Positions 24,206-36,669 are shown, counted from the stretch's first letter. The stretch: 64,000 nucleotides of DNA from Inia geoffrensis (GCA_036417435.1 CM070907.1:60000001-60064000); one strand, 5' to 3'. Made by a program: numbers and translations. The notes: generated by a model from the sequence alone, not told the origin.

Positions 24206-25455
24206 GCACATCAAAGAAACAGAAATATTCATAGAATCAAAGATTTTTTAGAAAATAAAGTCTTTCACATCCCTACTGGATATTAGCTAAAGTTCTTGGC
24301 CCTTATCATTCAGTAATCCTTTCTAGGAAATTTCATGTATTTAGATTGCTTTCATTTTGGATCCCTGGAACACACTTTGTTAATTGTTTCTACCTTTAAA
24401 CCTTTCTGTGTTTTCTCCAGAGTTGGAATGTCCCTCTTTTACCTTCCACATTTTGTGACCATGTTGCTCCTCTCAGACTCATAGTAGTAAATCTTCCCAC
24501 AGAACTCCTAAAGTTACTTTTCTCTCTTCTGTCTTTTGTTGCACCTCTAGATCATCTGTTCTCAGGTCTATTGGGCACATTTTAGTTTAGGACCTAGGCC
24601 AGAGGTCTATAGCCCTCAGCCTGCAGATTGGAGCAAGTCCATATTTTCTTTTCTTGGACCCAGCACAACCACTCTAATGACAAATGCCAATAATGAATAA
24701 GAATTGGCAGAAATACCTAATATAGAAAAATGAAGGTAAATCAAACATGATTTATCTATATGAATTATATAAAATAAAATCAGCATAGTTAGGGGACCCA
24801 GCAGAAATATAGGGCAGAGTCTCTGACACACAGAGACATATGTAGATTCCCAAAGCCCCACAGTTGCAGATGACAACATCTGTATGAGCAAGAATCACAT
24901 CCGAACTCTTGGAAGCATAGCAGTCACTTTTGGCACATAAACCAATCTGCATGTGTACCCAGGACAACCTCCTCTTGGCCTGGAGCACCCATCAATCTCA
25001 AAGCTTTACCATTCATAATATAAACATGAGCTATACAATACAGAGCCAGTCTCTCAAACACCAAGCTCATACTCTCCAGGTTAAATCAAGACTGATCTGA
25101 TAACATTCCAAAACTCAGTGTTGCAGAACAAGAAAAGGAATCTGTTTGCCAGACATCTCTGGGGAATGAAAACAAGCTCTGCTCATTCTATATATGTCCA
25201 TATATTACTCTTTGTTATTATTATTGTCTTTTTAGTTTCCAATATCTAGAGGTAAGAGATAACATATAAAAATTTAGATTTTCTGTTTCTCTTAGTTTTG
25301 AAGCCAAGAGTGGAGAAAGATCCCCCCATGGCTACAAAGTAGCAACAGTACTTTTTAAAAGAAAAATGCATACTCCAGTTGATCTTATTTCCCACCATCC
25401 ACTATTACTTTTCCATGAACAGCTGCATTCATTTCCATTATCTATAGGCCTTTGC
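24206..25455. other. Unrecognised DNA
   Basis: About 1.2 kb with no repeat or gene that I can name. Overlapping minus frames at 24616-24891 and 24752-24988 are unsupported. Confidence 0.35.
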
Positions 25456-25459
25456 TTTT

Positions 25460-25562
25460 TTTAAAATCCTGATCTAAACTGTAAGCTCTCTGTAGGCAGG
25501 GGCCTTGCCTTACTTAGTTCAGCTTTTTCCACATCACTTAACACATGGCGTTACCTGTAAGC
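25460..25562 (+). repeat. L2 LINE 3' end fragment
   Basis: 'taaactgtaagctctctgta' and 'ggcaggggccttgccttact' match the L2 tail. Confidence 0.7.
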
Positions 25563-25574
25563 CCTGGAAAAAGT

Positions 25575-25785
25575 AGACTTGAGGTAAGAGCAGTGGACAT
25601 GGAGTTCGAATCCTAATTCTTCCCCTTGGTAGTTTTAAGGTCAGGGGACTGTTTCTTCATTTGTCAAGTAGAAATATCTGTAACACCCATTTGATAGGGT
25701 TACTGTGAATTAGATAACATTAGGCAAAGAATCAGAAATATAATAAGTGCTCAGTAGGTGCTCAGTTATCATTTTTATTTTTACT
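25575..25785 (+). repeat. MIR SINE
   Basis: 'tggagttcgaatcctaattc', 'gactgtttcttcatttgtca' and 'ataataagtgctcagtaggt' follow MIR order in sense. Confidence 0.75.
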
Positions 25786-25789
25786 TAAT

Positions 25790-26285
25790 TGATCGTGGAA
25801 AACATGCAAAGAGAAATGAAAACTAGATCATCAGGCCAGCAAGAGACACATTAAACAGATGGCACGGCAACAAGGAGACGAGGCACGAGAGAGCAGTTTG
25901 AAGAAGTCAGGAATGGTGAGGTTTAATCAACATGGAAATGCAAGTACAAAAGGGCCTGGATGATGCTGAATACATTTTCTTCTCCAATAATGAGGGCACA
26001 AGCCACCCCAGAAGGCTGTGCAGATTTCCTAGTTTATTATACCAGGGCTCGTCTTGCCCTGTACTATCCTGTAATTTACATGGCAAATGAAAGTAGGGTC
26101 TGAGATAGGGACACAGAGACTGCTAAGGCTGGCGCAAGCTCACAGGTCAGGAAGGCCAACCCATCTGCAACATAAAGTAATAATAGACTCACACCCTTTA
26201 TATCTGGTGCTTATGAGGACAATAAGTGAAACACAATAATTATTATTATATTTCTTTAGTTATTATCACTCACTATGTATTGCTT
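25790..26285. other. Unrecognised DNA
   Basis: No repeat or gene recognised. Confidence 0.35.
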
Positions 26286-26303
26286 ATGCTAAATTATACT
26301 GAG

Positions 26304-26515
26304 GGCTTCCCTGGTGGCGCAGTGGTTGAGAGTCCACCTGCCAATGCAGGGGACGCGGGTTCGTGCCCTGGTCCGGGAGGATCCCACATGCTGCGCAGCG
26401 GCTGGGCCCGTGAGCCATGGCCGCTGAGCCTGCGCGTCCAGAGCCTGTGCTCCGCAACGGGAGAGGCCACAGCAGTGAGAGGCCCACATACCACAAAAAA
26501 AATTTTTTTAATAAA
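26304..26515 (+). mobile_element. CHR-type SINE, short form
   Basis: Full-length copy with an intact head (A box 'tggcgcagtgg', B-box-like 'gggttcgtgcc'). CpG-rich, which indicates youth. Exact 14-bp target-site duplication taaattatactgag (26290-26303 and 26516-26529). Small frames on both strands across it are typical SINE artefacts. Confidence 0.97.
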
Positions 26516-26522
26516 TAAATTA

Positions 26523-26765
26523 TACTGAGCACTTGCTATGAGTTAGGCTTTAATGCTAAATGCTTTACATATTTTTCAACAAATAATTCTCAATACGACT
26601 CTATAGAATAAGTTGGGATATGTAGCATTATTAGCCCCCATTTATAAATAAGGAATCTCAGGTTCATAGGAATTAAATAACGAAAATTCTCCTATGGCTG
26701 GTAAGTGTTGGAGCCATGATTTGAACCACCATCTGTCTGATTTTAGATCCCTTGCCCTTAACTTA
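26523..26765 (-). repeat. MIR SINE, antisense
   Basis: 'actgagcacttgctatgagt', 'taaatgctttacatattttt', 'ataaggaatctcaggttcat' and 'ggagccatgatttgaacca' give the complete reverse MIR order. The CHR SINE at 26304 was inserted at its edge. Confidence 0.85.
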
Positions 26766-26923
26766 CCAAAAAAAAAAGAAAGATAAAAGAAAATAAGTTC
26801 TTTACTGCATGGGAGAAAGATCCAGGGCACCAAAGGCTAATTCTTGCTATCTATGGGTCATTTAATTTAATTTACATTTTCCAATTTTCAAGACCAGACA
26901 TTAATTGTGTATTCATAATTTTT

Positions 26924-27127
26924 ATTTTTTCTTTTGCGGTATGCAGGCCTCTCACTGCTGTGGCCTCTCCCGTTGCGGAGCACAGGCTCTGGACGCGCAG
27001 GCTCAGCGGCCATGCCTCACGGGCCCAGCCGCTCCGTGGCACGTGGGATCTTCCCGGACCAGGGCACGAACCCGTGTCCCCTGCACCGGCAGGCGGACCC
27101 CCAACCACTGCGCCACCAGGGAAGCCC
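26924..27127 (-). mobile_element. CHR-type SINE, antisense, short form
   Basis: Full-length reverse copy, CpG-rich, with head complement 'gcgccaccagggaagccc'. Exact 16-bp target-site duplication tgtattcataattttt (26908-26923 and 27128-27143), so a recent insertion. Confidence 0.97.
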
Positions 27128-27144
27128 TGTATTCATAATTTTTG

Positions 27145-27985
27145 AAAACCAATAAAAATTATTTTTTTTAAAAACGCTGTCATCATTGATACCATAGCCT
27201 TGGTGTCACAACCATCATTATTGCTCACTTATAAAATTTAGTCACTAAGCTGGTTTGTGAACTACTAACAGAGAAAAAGCATGAATATAAATAAATGGCT
27301 ATATGACTATACTGTCTTCCATCAATGTTAATGGGTGTATTGTTTTTGGTATCTTTTCGATACCCCTTCCCCTAAAAAGGCTGGTAAAAGGATCAGTTAA
27401 AATAAGGCTATCTAATATAAAAATTCAGTGCTTTTGTCCCACTCTGCAACTCTCCCACCAATGTTCCTCCAACGGTAACATTAACACTGACAGAGAATAT
27501 ACCACCTGCTAATGCTAGCTATCCCTGGGAAGCTCTGACTTCTAGAAAGGGTTTTATAAAGTTGAGACAGAATCTTTTCTCCATGCACTGATCCCTGTTC
27601 TGTTTTCTAGGGTCCCACAGATCAAATTTCACTGTACTGAAATGGAAAGAAGAGAAAATAAATAAGCAGAATAAACAACAGGGAAAAAGAAACATGTGGT
27701 GCAGAAACTAGAACAATCCCTACAAAAATAATACCTTTGGCAAATCAACCAAGAGTACTGCGTTATCAGTAACCTTCTGTAGATATTCTGTAGGAGCAAG
27801 TAGTTATTTGGATAACCATTTTGAGTTGTTCAATTTTGAGACTTATTTAACCTATCAAAACTGTGTTTACAATTCAGTGTCATTGCCTGAGTTTTGCATT
27901 TTGTCCCAAGCACAAGCACGAATGCCCTCAGTATACCATTATGTCCCTTTCCTGAGTCAATCCTGTAGTAAGCACAGAAGTGGAC
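27145..27985. other. Unrecognised DNA
   Basis: No repeat or gene recognised; frames at 27303-27512 and 27808-27990 are unsupported. Confidence 0.35.
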
Positions 27986-27989
27986 ATTA

Positions 27990-29330
27990 ATTCAGTTATC
28001 ATCAAGTATTTACTGAGCACTGACCATGTGTCAGGTACTATGATAAGGGCCGACAATGAAGCAGTTAAATAAAATAAAATTCCTGCCAATGTTGGAATTT
28101 ACATTGTAGAGGGGCAGACTACAATTAATAAGTATTTAATTTGAGAAGTGTTACAAAGAAAAATAAAGCGTGAAAGGAGATTGAAAGTGACTGGAACGGG
28201 AATGCCATTTTACATGGTGTAATCATGAACTTCCCTTTGGTGAGACAATATTTGAGCAAAGACTTATAGAAAGTAAGAGAGGAAGCTTCTGTAAGGCAGA
28301 GAGATAAGTGGTGAAGTACTCAAGAAACAGGAAGGAGAAAGGAGGAAGCCATGAAGAAAGTGGTGAAAGATAATGAAAGATACGGAGGGGGGTGGAAGGG
28401 AGTGAAAACAAATCATGTAAGGCCTTATAACCCAGAGTAAGAATGTTTTATTTTATTCTGGGAAGCCATGAGACGGTTTTGGTGAACCACTCTGGCTGCT
28501 GAATAGAAATAATTTAAAAGGGAAAGAAAGAAAATAGGGTTTTCAGTTGAGAAGGTATTAGAGTAGCCAAATAAAAGTTGTGGTAACTTGGACCATGAGA
28601 GGAACACAGGAGGTGGTGGAAAATGATCAGATTTGGGAGATATGTTTTCAATTAGAAACAAGAGAATTTGCTGATGGATTCAATGTTGTATCAGCTTTCT
28701 AGGGCTACCACAACAAAATACCACAGACTGGGTGGCTTAAACAACAGAAATTTATTTTCTCACAGCTCTGGAGGCTGGAAGTCCAAGAACAAGGTGTCAG
28801 CAGGATTCATTTCTTCTGAGGTATCTCTTCTTGGCTTGCGGATGGCCATCATCTCCCTGTGTCTTCACACAGTCTTTCCTATGTGAGTGTCTGTGTCCTA
28901 ATCTCTCCTTATAAGGATCCCAATCATATTGAATGAGGGCCCACCCACATGACCTCATTTTACCTTAATTACCTCTTTAAAGAAGGTCCTATCTCCAAAT
29001 AGAGTCACATTTCAAGGTACTGAGGGGTTAGGGCTTCCACAAATGAATTTTGCAGAGACACAGTTCAGCCCATAACAGATGTACAATGTCAGCAAAGAAG
29101 AGGATGCCAGAATGACCTTACATTTTTTTCTACTCTGAGCACTAAAGTTACCATTTACTGAAAAAAAGGAGACCAGGGGAATAGCAGGTTTGAAGGTAAA
29201 CGTCATGCAGGTGGCGTGTTGAGGAGGCAGTTGGATATGATACTAGAATTCAAGGAAAGGTCAAGGATAAAGATACATTGGGATGTTTGTCAGCTACTAT
29301 ACGGTATTTAAAAACATGGGATGGTTAGAA
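27990..29330 (+). repeat. Longest copy of the ancient dispersed repeat, interrupted by an LTR
   Basis: Readable as one unit: 'atttactgagcactgaccat', 'gtaaggccttataacccaga', 'ccactctggctgctgaatag', 'gagaatttgctgatggattc', then after the LTR 'gaggcagttggatatgatac'. Same family as 2420-2885. Non-coding. Confidence 0.6.
28687..29076 (-). mobile_element. MLT1-class MaLR solo LTR, antisense
   Basis: The plus strand begins 'tgtatcagctttctagggct', contains 'ccacagactgggtggcttaa' and 'acaacagaaatttattttct', and ends 'cacagttcagcccataaca'. This is the reverse of an MLT1-type LTR (TG..CA ends). It splits the ancient dispersed repeat and is therefore younger than it. Solo LTR without internal sequence. 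Confidence 0.8.
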
Positions 29331-29334
29331 AATA

Positions 29335-31100
29335 CGTTTGGTTAGAGAATAAAGTAAGTATGAAGATGGAGACCTATGCCATTCCCATTTTATTTCCAGA
29401 AAAAAATAATCCAATATAAGCCACTCCAAAACAGTAAAGGAGACAGAGAAGGAATGGCCATTGAGATAGGAGGAGGACCCTGAAAATGTGTACCAGAAGA
29501 GCACAGTGAACAAAATCTTTCAGGGAAGGAAGGATCAAATGTATCAAAATCTGAAAATAAGACAGTAACACGAAGACTGAGAGAAGATCACTGGCTTCTT
29601 CCACCCTAAACTTATGAATGACCTTGAAAAAGCACTATTGGTGACATGATAGAGATGAAATCTTAATTCCCCACATATAATAAGTGGTTTCTGCAATTAC
29701 TTCTGCTACTTCACTCCTGGTATCTAGAGCATGTGGAGTGGACAACAATTACCTGCATGTCTACCTGGACCTAGTTGTCTTCTGACTCCTCTGTGATTGG
29801 GCACTCCAGTCCCTTCACTCGACCAAGGACCTTGTAGCTCACCTACCTCTTGCCACCTTATTCTTGCCATGAAATGAAGCCAATTGCTGCTTGGGGTTCT
29901 GCTCCAAATCAAATGAACCACCCCAAACCACAATTCGTCCACCCACGCGGAGCAAGAATCCCACCTGCTTACCTAGAAACACCTATTGCCATTGTAAACA
30001 CTCTCTGTCAGCCAGTATGTATCATTATCAGAGCTGATACTTCTGGAGAATTACCTAGAAAATGACTCTAGATACAAAAGAAGATTACATATCTAAGGGG
30101 CTACCCACTGGAATATTTCAAACTGTAAATTCTCCTAAAAGATATTATTTTCACAATCATCCATTTTATTAAGAAGTCATTTTAAAAAATTAAATCACTA
30201 TTTGCTGTACTGTATGGTATATGAAAATAGGTAGATCTACCAGGCTGTGAATAATCCACTGGTGATGGCATGGTGGTTACCTATTACATGGATATGATAG
30301 TGTGCTTCATAAGAGATTAGAGCAATGCTTTCATACTGATAACATACTACCGGTAGCTATGGTTAGTCATTTTGTGTTTTGGCCAGTAAACTCTATTTTA
30401 GAAAATAAATTGCCCTCTTTTGCTATACACAATATAATTAGACTCAAATGACATGAATTTTGAACAAGATGGGCTTAACGGAATGCAATCAGGAGGAAAA
30501 CAATAAGTGTTATCCTTTTCTTCCCACTTCCCATTCAGATATCCTCTGCCAGCCTATTTCATAACTGCTCCTTGTATGCTGTTTCTAAATCATAAAGCAG
30601 TCATCACTCAGTAGTTCTATATCCAAAGGTGTAAGAATAAAATAAATAAAATCTAGGCTTCATTTACAGTTAAAATTTCTGCCCTCTCCCAGCTTAGACC
30701 TGCTTTAAAGGTATGTGTTTGGTTTATTTTCTACTTTGTGCTTTTATTCTTCTTTCCCTATTTACCAGGTTGCTTCTGCCATCTCCAGGGTTGAAGACGG
30801 GGGAGGTATAAAAGGTTAGTTGACTGGCATGCCATATGCTCATGTCTGGGCTCTCTGAACTTAGATTTTTAAGCGGATCTTTTTCTCATGGAATGCTTTC
30901 ATCATGGGTTCTGTGGAGAAGCCCCTTCATTCAAGTGTTGCAGTCTTTTCCTACATTCCCTAACATGGACAATAACATGGACCCTCATTCAACCTCTGGC
31001 TGTACATGAAAATTTGCACATATAATCTCTTTTATTGATTGTTGGTGTTCCAGCATCCCTCCAGGCAACCCCCTGGGCAATGTCCCTTTAACATGACCTC
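29335..31100. other. Unrecognised DNA
   Basis: About 1.8 kb without a repeat I can name, no plausible exon, and only chance-length frames (e.g. 29724-29942 minus, 29850-30065 plus). Confidence 0.35.
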
Positions 31101-31105
31101 AGGTG

Positions 31106-31160
31106 TTCTCTTTCTCTCTCTTTCTTTCTTTCTCTCTCCCTCCCTTCTCCCTCCTCACAC
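31106..31160. repeat. CT-rich simple repeat
   Basis: Polypyrimidine tract of CTTT and CTCC units. Confidence 0.85.
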
Positions 31161-31164
31161 TACC

Positions 31165-31820
31165 CCACCCCACAGCTGATATCACAGATACACACACTTT
31201 TGACCCTCAGAAAACATACCTTGCCTCACTTCTAAATTTTCTAAAATGCAGCTACCTCCCAGGCCAGGCCAGCCACAACCTTCACTTTCAGACCTCCTGG
31301 GCATAGGTCCAGTATCAGATTTTACATCTTGACAGGCTCCAGGGGCAAAGGATCAAGTTTTCCACGTGGCCTCCTTGAAGTTTCATTTGGCATGAAGAGA
31401 AGGGAGAATTACTGACTCCACGGCTCCACAAGTCCATAGGACTGCCTAACCCCACTCTTGAAAAAGCTGCAGCTCAAATTCCCAACTACTGTCTAAGTCC
31501 CTCTAATGCCTTTTGGAGAACTGAGGTGGCAAGTGAACTAAAAGTGGAAAAATCAGTTCCTGGCTGCCTGCTTTGTAAGTTCCATTCAGGTTTGCACCTC
31601 ACTTTGGAAGGTGAGAGTATTTGCCACCTATTTTCTTGAGATTTTAGCCAACAATGACCAAACAATGTATTTTAATATCTTGCTACATTAGCATATAAAT
31701 ATATTGCATAATAAAAACATTTCATTGGGGAATTAATATATTAAAACTGTATTCAAAAAATGTTCAGCCCAAATGGATCAGGTCATTGACATTCTAGGTA
31801 AAGAAACTTCTATTGGGCTT
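31165..31820. other. Unrecognised DNA
   Basis: No repeat or gene recognised. Confidence 0.35.
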
Positions 31821-31821
31821 T

Positions 31822-32190
31822 AAAATGTGGCCTACTTATACAATGGAATACTAGTCAGCAAAAAAAAAGAAAAAACTGGAGATAAACACAGCAACGTGGA
31901 TGAGAAGCTCTATGCTGACCAAAGGTAGCCAGACACAAAACAGTGCATATTTATGATTCCATTTACATGAAACTCTAACAGAAACAAATCTAAATCTTTA
32001 GAGATGGAAAGCATATCAGTGGTGGCTTAGACAGGGTGAGGGAGTCTCACTAGGATAGGACACAGGAATTTTGGAGGTGACAGAAATGCTTGTGGTGAAT
32101 ATATGGATATAGGAGTATATAAAGATGTCAAAACTCATCAAAATGTACACTTTAAATAGCTAATTTAAAATTTTTTGTAAATTTAAATTT
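31822..32190 (+). mobile_element. Old L1 3' end
   Basis: 'atacaatggaatactagtca', 'gatgattccatttacatgaa'-like sequence and 'catcaaaatgtacactttaa' follow the L1M ORF2 end and 3' UTR. It ends at a mariner MITE insertion. Confidence 0.75.
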
Positions 32191-32272
32191 ATCGGGTTGG
32201 CCAAAAAGTTTGCTCGGGCTTTTCTGTAAGATGCTATGAAAAACCTGAACAAACTTTTTGGCCAACCCAATA
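32191..32272. mobile_element. Mariner-derived hairpin MITE
   Basis: Two 18-base arms, gggttggccaaaaagttt (32194-32211) and aaactttttggccaaccc (32251-32268), are exact reverse complements around a partly complementary core of about 40 bases. The terminal 'ggttggccaaaaagtt' is the mariner inverted repeat common in cetartiodactyl genomes. It lies in TA-rich sequence, consistent with TA target choice. No transposase is encoded. Confidence 0.9.
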
Positions 32273-32347
32273 TATATACATATATGCATATACAGGTGTT
32301 TATACACACACACACATATATACACATACATATACACACACGCACAC
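32270..32347. repeat. TA/CA-rich microsatellite
   Basis: Mixed (TA)n and (CA)n next to the MITE. Small frames of V/C/Y/I-rich peptides on both strands are artefacts of this repeat. Confidence 0.85.
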
Positions 32348-32349
32348 TC

Positions 32350-33725
32350 CTATATTAGACGGGGGAGCTACACATCTGGACTGCAGCGTATTTGCCCTTA
32401 TAGAATTGTTTTCATTGAAATGTGCTATATTTTTATGTTTTATCATAAAGCCCCCGAAGGGTACTATAAAAAGTAGCCTCATTAACACAAGCTGTATTTT
32501 GTTGAGAGATGCTTTTGAGTGTGTTGTTCACCATGTTATACAATATTCTTTCTATGAGGAAAAACAAGAGAAATTTCAGTAATATGTGAGTTACTTGCAA
32601 ACCATGTTTTTTACCCTGTGGACACTAAAACACATAAAGGATCATTTCTTTCCTCTCTCAGGTTACTTTTACCAAACTCAGAGCTGTGAAACCTCTGGTT
32701 TTCATGGCGTGCATTCTGTATAGTAACACAACTTTCTAGTTCTCTATGTTTTCTCATTAATATTCAAGTCTCCTGAATTGGCATTGATTTATTATTGCAG
32801 AAAGGCATAAAGAAATTAAGTAAAAAGCAAATTCTTGAAAACATCTGTCAACCAAAGAGAAAGGCTATAACAGACCATAAAAGCAACCAGACCAATAATT
32901 AAACTCCAAACGCTAATGATCTGCCCAATCCCTCTTGATACATGTAAGACATAAAAATTTATCATAGAATCCAGGCTTATGAAAGGTGGAATCTATTTTA
33001 TGCCATTATTGCTGAGGAATCTGAGCTGTGGGTCAAAAGGAGACAATCTAAGGAAATAATGCTACTGGGAAGACTCTCAACCTTGTCTTAAAATCAATGG
33101 AAATAATTTTAAGAAAGTAAGTTCAATTCTATTAACTGGAAAAAAAAAAGGAGGATTAAAAAGTACTCATTTCACAGTGTTGTTTTAAGTATTAATTAAA
33201 ACAATGTAAGAGAGCCTGCTAGTGTCGTGTTTTTAAAAAGTTAATAAAAGTTAAATTATACAAACAGCATCCAGGAAAACAATGGTTGATGGCTTATCAA
33301 TGAGGAAAGAATGAGGCAAGTAGAGTGTGTGTACCACATACAGCTGCTTCTCACACAACAGGGGCTTGAGATGAAAAACAATATACAACTATTTCAGTAT
33401 TTTCTCCTCTGGCAATTGATGATTGTTATTGTTCTGTGTTCATTCCTTTCACAGCTGTTCTCAAGTTCACTTGTCATCTTGTGTTTTATCCTGTCAGCAC
33501 GTTTCTTACATCCTCATCCATTTACCCTTCTCAAGCATTCTCAGTAGAATCCCATATACACAAGCAACATTCTCTTCACATTTTCCTTTTGTTTCTAGTT
33601 TGCTCCCAGCATGTCTTCACAGGGTGGGGGGACAGCATTGCTAAGACTCTCTCCAGTGAGGGAGGAAAACTGCAAAACATTCTGTAATTTTTGTCTCTAG
33701 GTCCACAGGAGGTAAAGCCTTTCTG
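32350..33725. other. Unrecognised DNA
   Basis: No repeat or gene recognised. Three overlapping frames at 33311-33687 have no resemblance to known proteins. Confidence 0.35.
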
Positions 33726-33734
33726 TTCATCTAC

Positions 33735-33965
33735 TAGCTCATTTGACAAGGAATAACTGAACACCTTCTACATGCTAACTGCTATGTAACCAATGGTTGC
33801 AAAGTGAGTTCACAAACACTGCCTCGACAACCCTCAGCATCATCTTGGCGCCTTATTCGTGTCTCCATTTCACAAAGGGAAAACTGAGACTAAATGCAGA
33901 GGGGTGACATCCCCAGCCTAGAGATTAGGCTCATATCAGCGACTCTCTGCAGTAGGATAGTTTCA
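33735..33965 (-). repeat. MIR SINE, antisense
   Basis: 'ctgaacaccttctacatgct', 'tctccatttcacaaagggaa', 'aactgagactaaatgcagag' in reverse MIR order. Confidence 0.75.
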
Positions 33966-34750
33966 AAGGAACCTCCCATGACAATATAGCTAATTCCTAG
34001 ATGACTGAAAGAAACCTTATAATAAACTGAAAGCACATAAGGAAGTAAGGGTAAAAAAGAAAGGAAAGAATAAAAGAAGATAGAGAGAACAACAGCAACA
34101 GAGAACTAAAACAAGATTTGAGAGTGATGGACTATAAGAGAACGTGGAAATCAGGTTATCTCAGGATAAATGCCTAAATCAAGGCTGTGTTAACTTGAGC
34201 CCACATGAAGTTGGACAGGATGAATCTGGGAGTCCCCTACTTTAAGCCCAGACCCTCAAAGAGGACTAATGCGATACTACATCAGCAATGCCCAGCAGTT
34301 CCCAACAGAAACAAATGAAACCCTCTGAAGGAAAGCATCATTAATTCATGCCCCCATGGTGTATTCAGATTCCACTGAACCAATAAAATATTAAGAAACA
34401 CAAAAGGAAACAAACCACCACACGATTTGGCAAAAACGACAAAGAATAAATTTCTTTAAATGACCCAAGATCTCAGTTACGATATTTAACAGTATTCAAT
34501 GTTTAAAGAAAAAAAGTTAAGGTGGAATTAAGAACCTAGGAAGTAAAACTAAGCTATTCCAAAGAAAGAAGTAGCAGAACAGGTGGTACTGGAAGGTTAT
34601 GAAGGTGATGGGTTAGGACATACACACAGGCAGTGGCGTGTCCATGGCTCAGGCAGCCGAGCAGGTGGCAGTGAGGTGGCCAGGCAGTGGTTACCACAGA
34701 TACCTCAGCAAGCCCATTAGCCTTTAGCATGTATTGTACAGATATCCCAC
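33966..34750. other. Unrecognised DNA
   Basis: No repeat or gene recognised with confidence. Confidence 0.35.
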
Positions 34751-34754
34751 TAAC

Positions 34755-35115
34755 AAATTCTTCCAGCTTTTGTATATTTGAAAAATCTATAACTCACTTT
34801 AATTTTATAAAAAAGTTTTTTCTTAGATATAGAATTTATGTGACCAGTTTTTTCAGCATTGTAATGATGTCATTCCTCTGTCTTTTTTCATTCAGTTTTT
34901 CTTATGACAATTCAATTTTGCTTTTCCTTGCGGGTAAAGTTTTTTTCCCCCTCTGACTATCTTTGAGATATGTTCTTTATCTTTTATTTTAAACTAGTTA
35001 GTTATTATATGGTTTTATTTGCACTTACCCTGCTTATTTTTTACTGATTTTGTTAGAGCTCTGTTTGCCTTTGTTTTTGATCAAATTTGGAAAATGTTTG
35101 GTGAATGATTTTTCA
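34755..35115 (-). mobile_element. Old L1/HAL1 fragment, antisense
   Basis: The plus strand shows T-rich phrases such as 'gatatagaatttatgtgacc' and 'atgatgtcattcctctgtct' typical of the reverse complement of old L1/HAL1. Diverged; the frame 34687-34956 is not a gene. Confidence 0.5.
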
Positions 35116-35144
35116 AGTAAATTGCTCTAGTAACTCTGCTTTTA

Positions 35145-35690
35145 GGTAATAATACAAGTGAAATAATAACATAGCTCCACCAAAAGAAATTAAACAAGAA
35201 GCATTATAATAGCAAAGATGTGGAAATAACCCAGATGTCCATTACCAGGTAAAGGGATAAAGATATTGTTGTTGCACATTCAAACAATGAAATGCTACTG
35301 AAAACAAAAGGGAATGAAGTACCAACAAACACAATAATATGCATGAAGCTTAGTATAAGTAGTCAGATACAAAATAATATATACCATTTATATAAAACTT
35401 ATATAAATTTTATAATACCATTTATATAAAATACATTACAATACCATTTATATAAAATTTGAGAGCAGAAAAGACAAAACTAAACTTTGGTTGCCAATAT
35501 TAGAACAGTGTGGCCTGGTGACGGGATCACTGAATGGAAAGAGGCACAACAGAATTTAGGATTTCCTGGGATATGGAAAATGTTTTAGATCCTAACTGCA
35601 GTGGTGATTACACAAGAGTGTACATCTGTCAAAACTCATTCAACCATACTTAACATCTTTGGTTTATACTCTAAGGTACTTATATGCATC
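35145..35690 (+). mobile_element. Old L1 3' end
   Basis: 'aataacccagatgtccatta', 'gaatgaagtaccaacaaaca' and 'gtacatctgtcaaaactcat' follow the L1M 3' order. A 17-bp motif, ataccatttatataaaa, is repeated three times at 35381, 35415 and 35441. Ends in a C-run (about 35691-35699). Confidence 0.7.
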
Positions 35691-35929
35691 CCCCCCCCCA
35701 AATCAATGGGAAAGTTGAACAACTATTTAAACATATCTAAAGACAGACATTGAGAAATGGAAACCAGATCAGAAGTTACACTAAGTGAAACAGAGCAAGA
35801 GGAGGAAACTGTAAAATAAAGTTAAGAGACATAGAAAACATTTTCTCTTTCTGTTAATTTGATATGTCACATATTTGTATCAACCTTCTGCTAACAGATA
35901 TTTAAAGATTCAGGTTAAAATATTCTATG

Positions 35930-36669
35930 AATCTTCCTAAAATAATATAGGGCTGACAAGAGACTTAGGAATCACTGTGCCAAAATCTAAGCAAAGGCAG
36001 GACTCCAACCACTTTAGTTCTAAGAGCTTTTGCCGAACCTGTGAAACACTTAGATTTTGAGAGTCTCCCAAAGCTTAGAGTAGCGTGATAAAAGCTCAGG
36101 GGCAATAAAATCTGTGCCTCAAAGGGCAATTCATTCAGGCAGAAATAACCTAAATAAACCCATAAATCCTGTCCCAACCCCTGGCAAATGCAAGCAAACT
36201 TGCCTTGACTCTGATGCTGAGGAAGGTGGATGTTGTGTGGAAATGATTCTACAAGAACTTTAGGCCTATGGGTAAATATCAAGCTTATTTATGGCTAAAA
36301 TTCATATCATCTTTGCAGTTCGAAGTTTCAAGTACAGTCAAAGTAAAAGTGGTCCTTGATATTAAGGGCCCCTTGGTACCTGGAATTAGCAAATTCAAAG
36401 GCTCAGGAGATAAAAGCAACTCATCCTAAGCCTCAAAGAATGCTCACAAATGCTTTTCTATGAATACTAAGCATTTCATAGCCAAAAATGAGCCCAGGAG
36501 AAAACAAGGCACTATGAGGTGAATCATCCAAAAAAAAAAAAAAAGATAAAAATAAACCAGCAGAAACAAATTCACACAAACTTCAAAATTTTTTGATACT
36601 TTCACAATTATCAAATGCAAATTATTTTAAACATGTTTTATAGTGTTTAAGAAAATAAAAGGAAAGCTT
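35930..36669 (+). mobile_element. Ancient L1M/HAL1-like host element, part 1
   Basis: The 3' part (about 36500-36669, 'gttttatagtgtttaagaaa') is the region just before ORF1 coding in HAL1/old L1. It runs into element A and continues without loss on the other side at 45015, where the matching next segment begins. The 5' boundary is uncertain. Confidence 0.5.

Noticed and set aside
26284..26532. Three to four overlapping frames over the CHR SINE (also at 26872-27155 and 22523-22949)
   Set aside because: The same peptides recur in every SINE copy in all frames; they are translations of a non-coding repeat.
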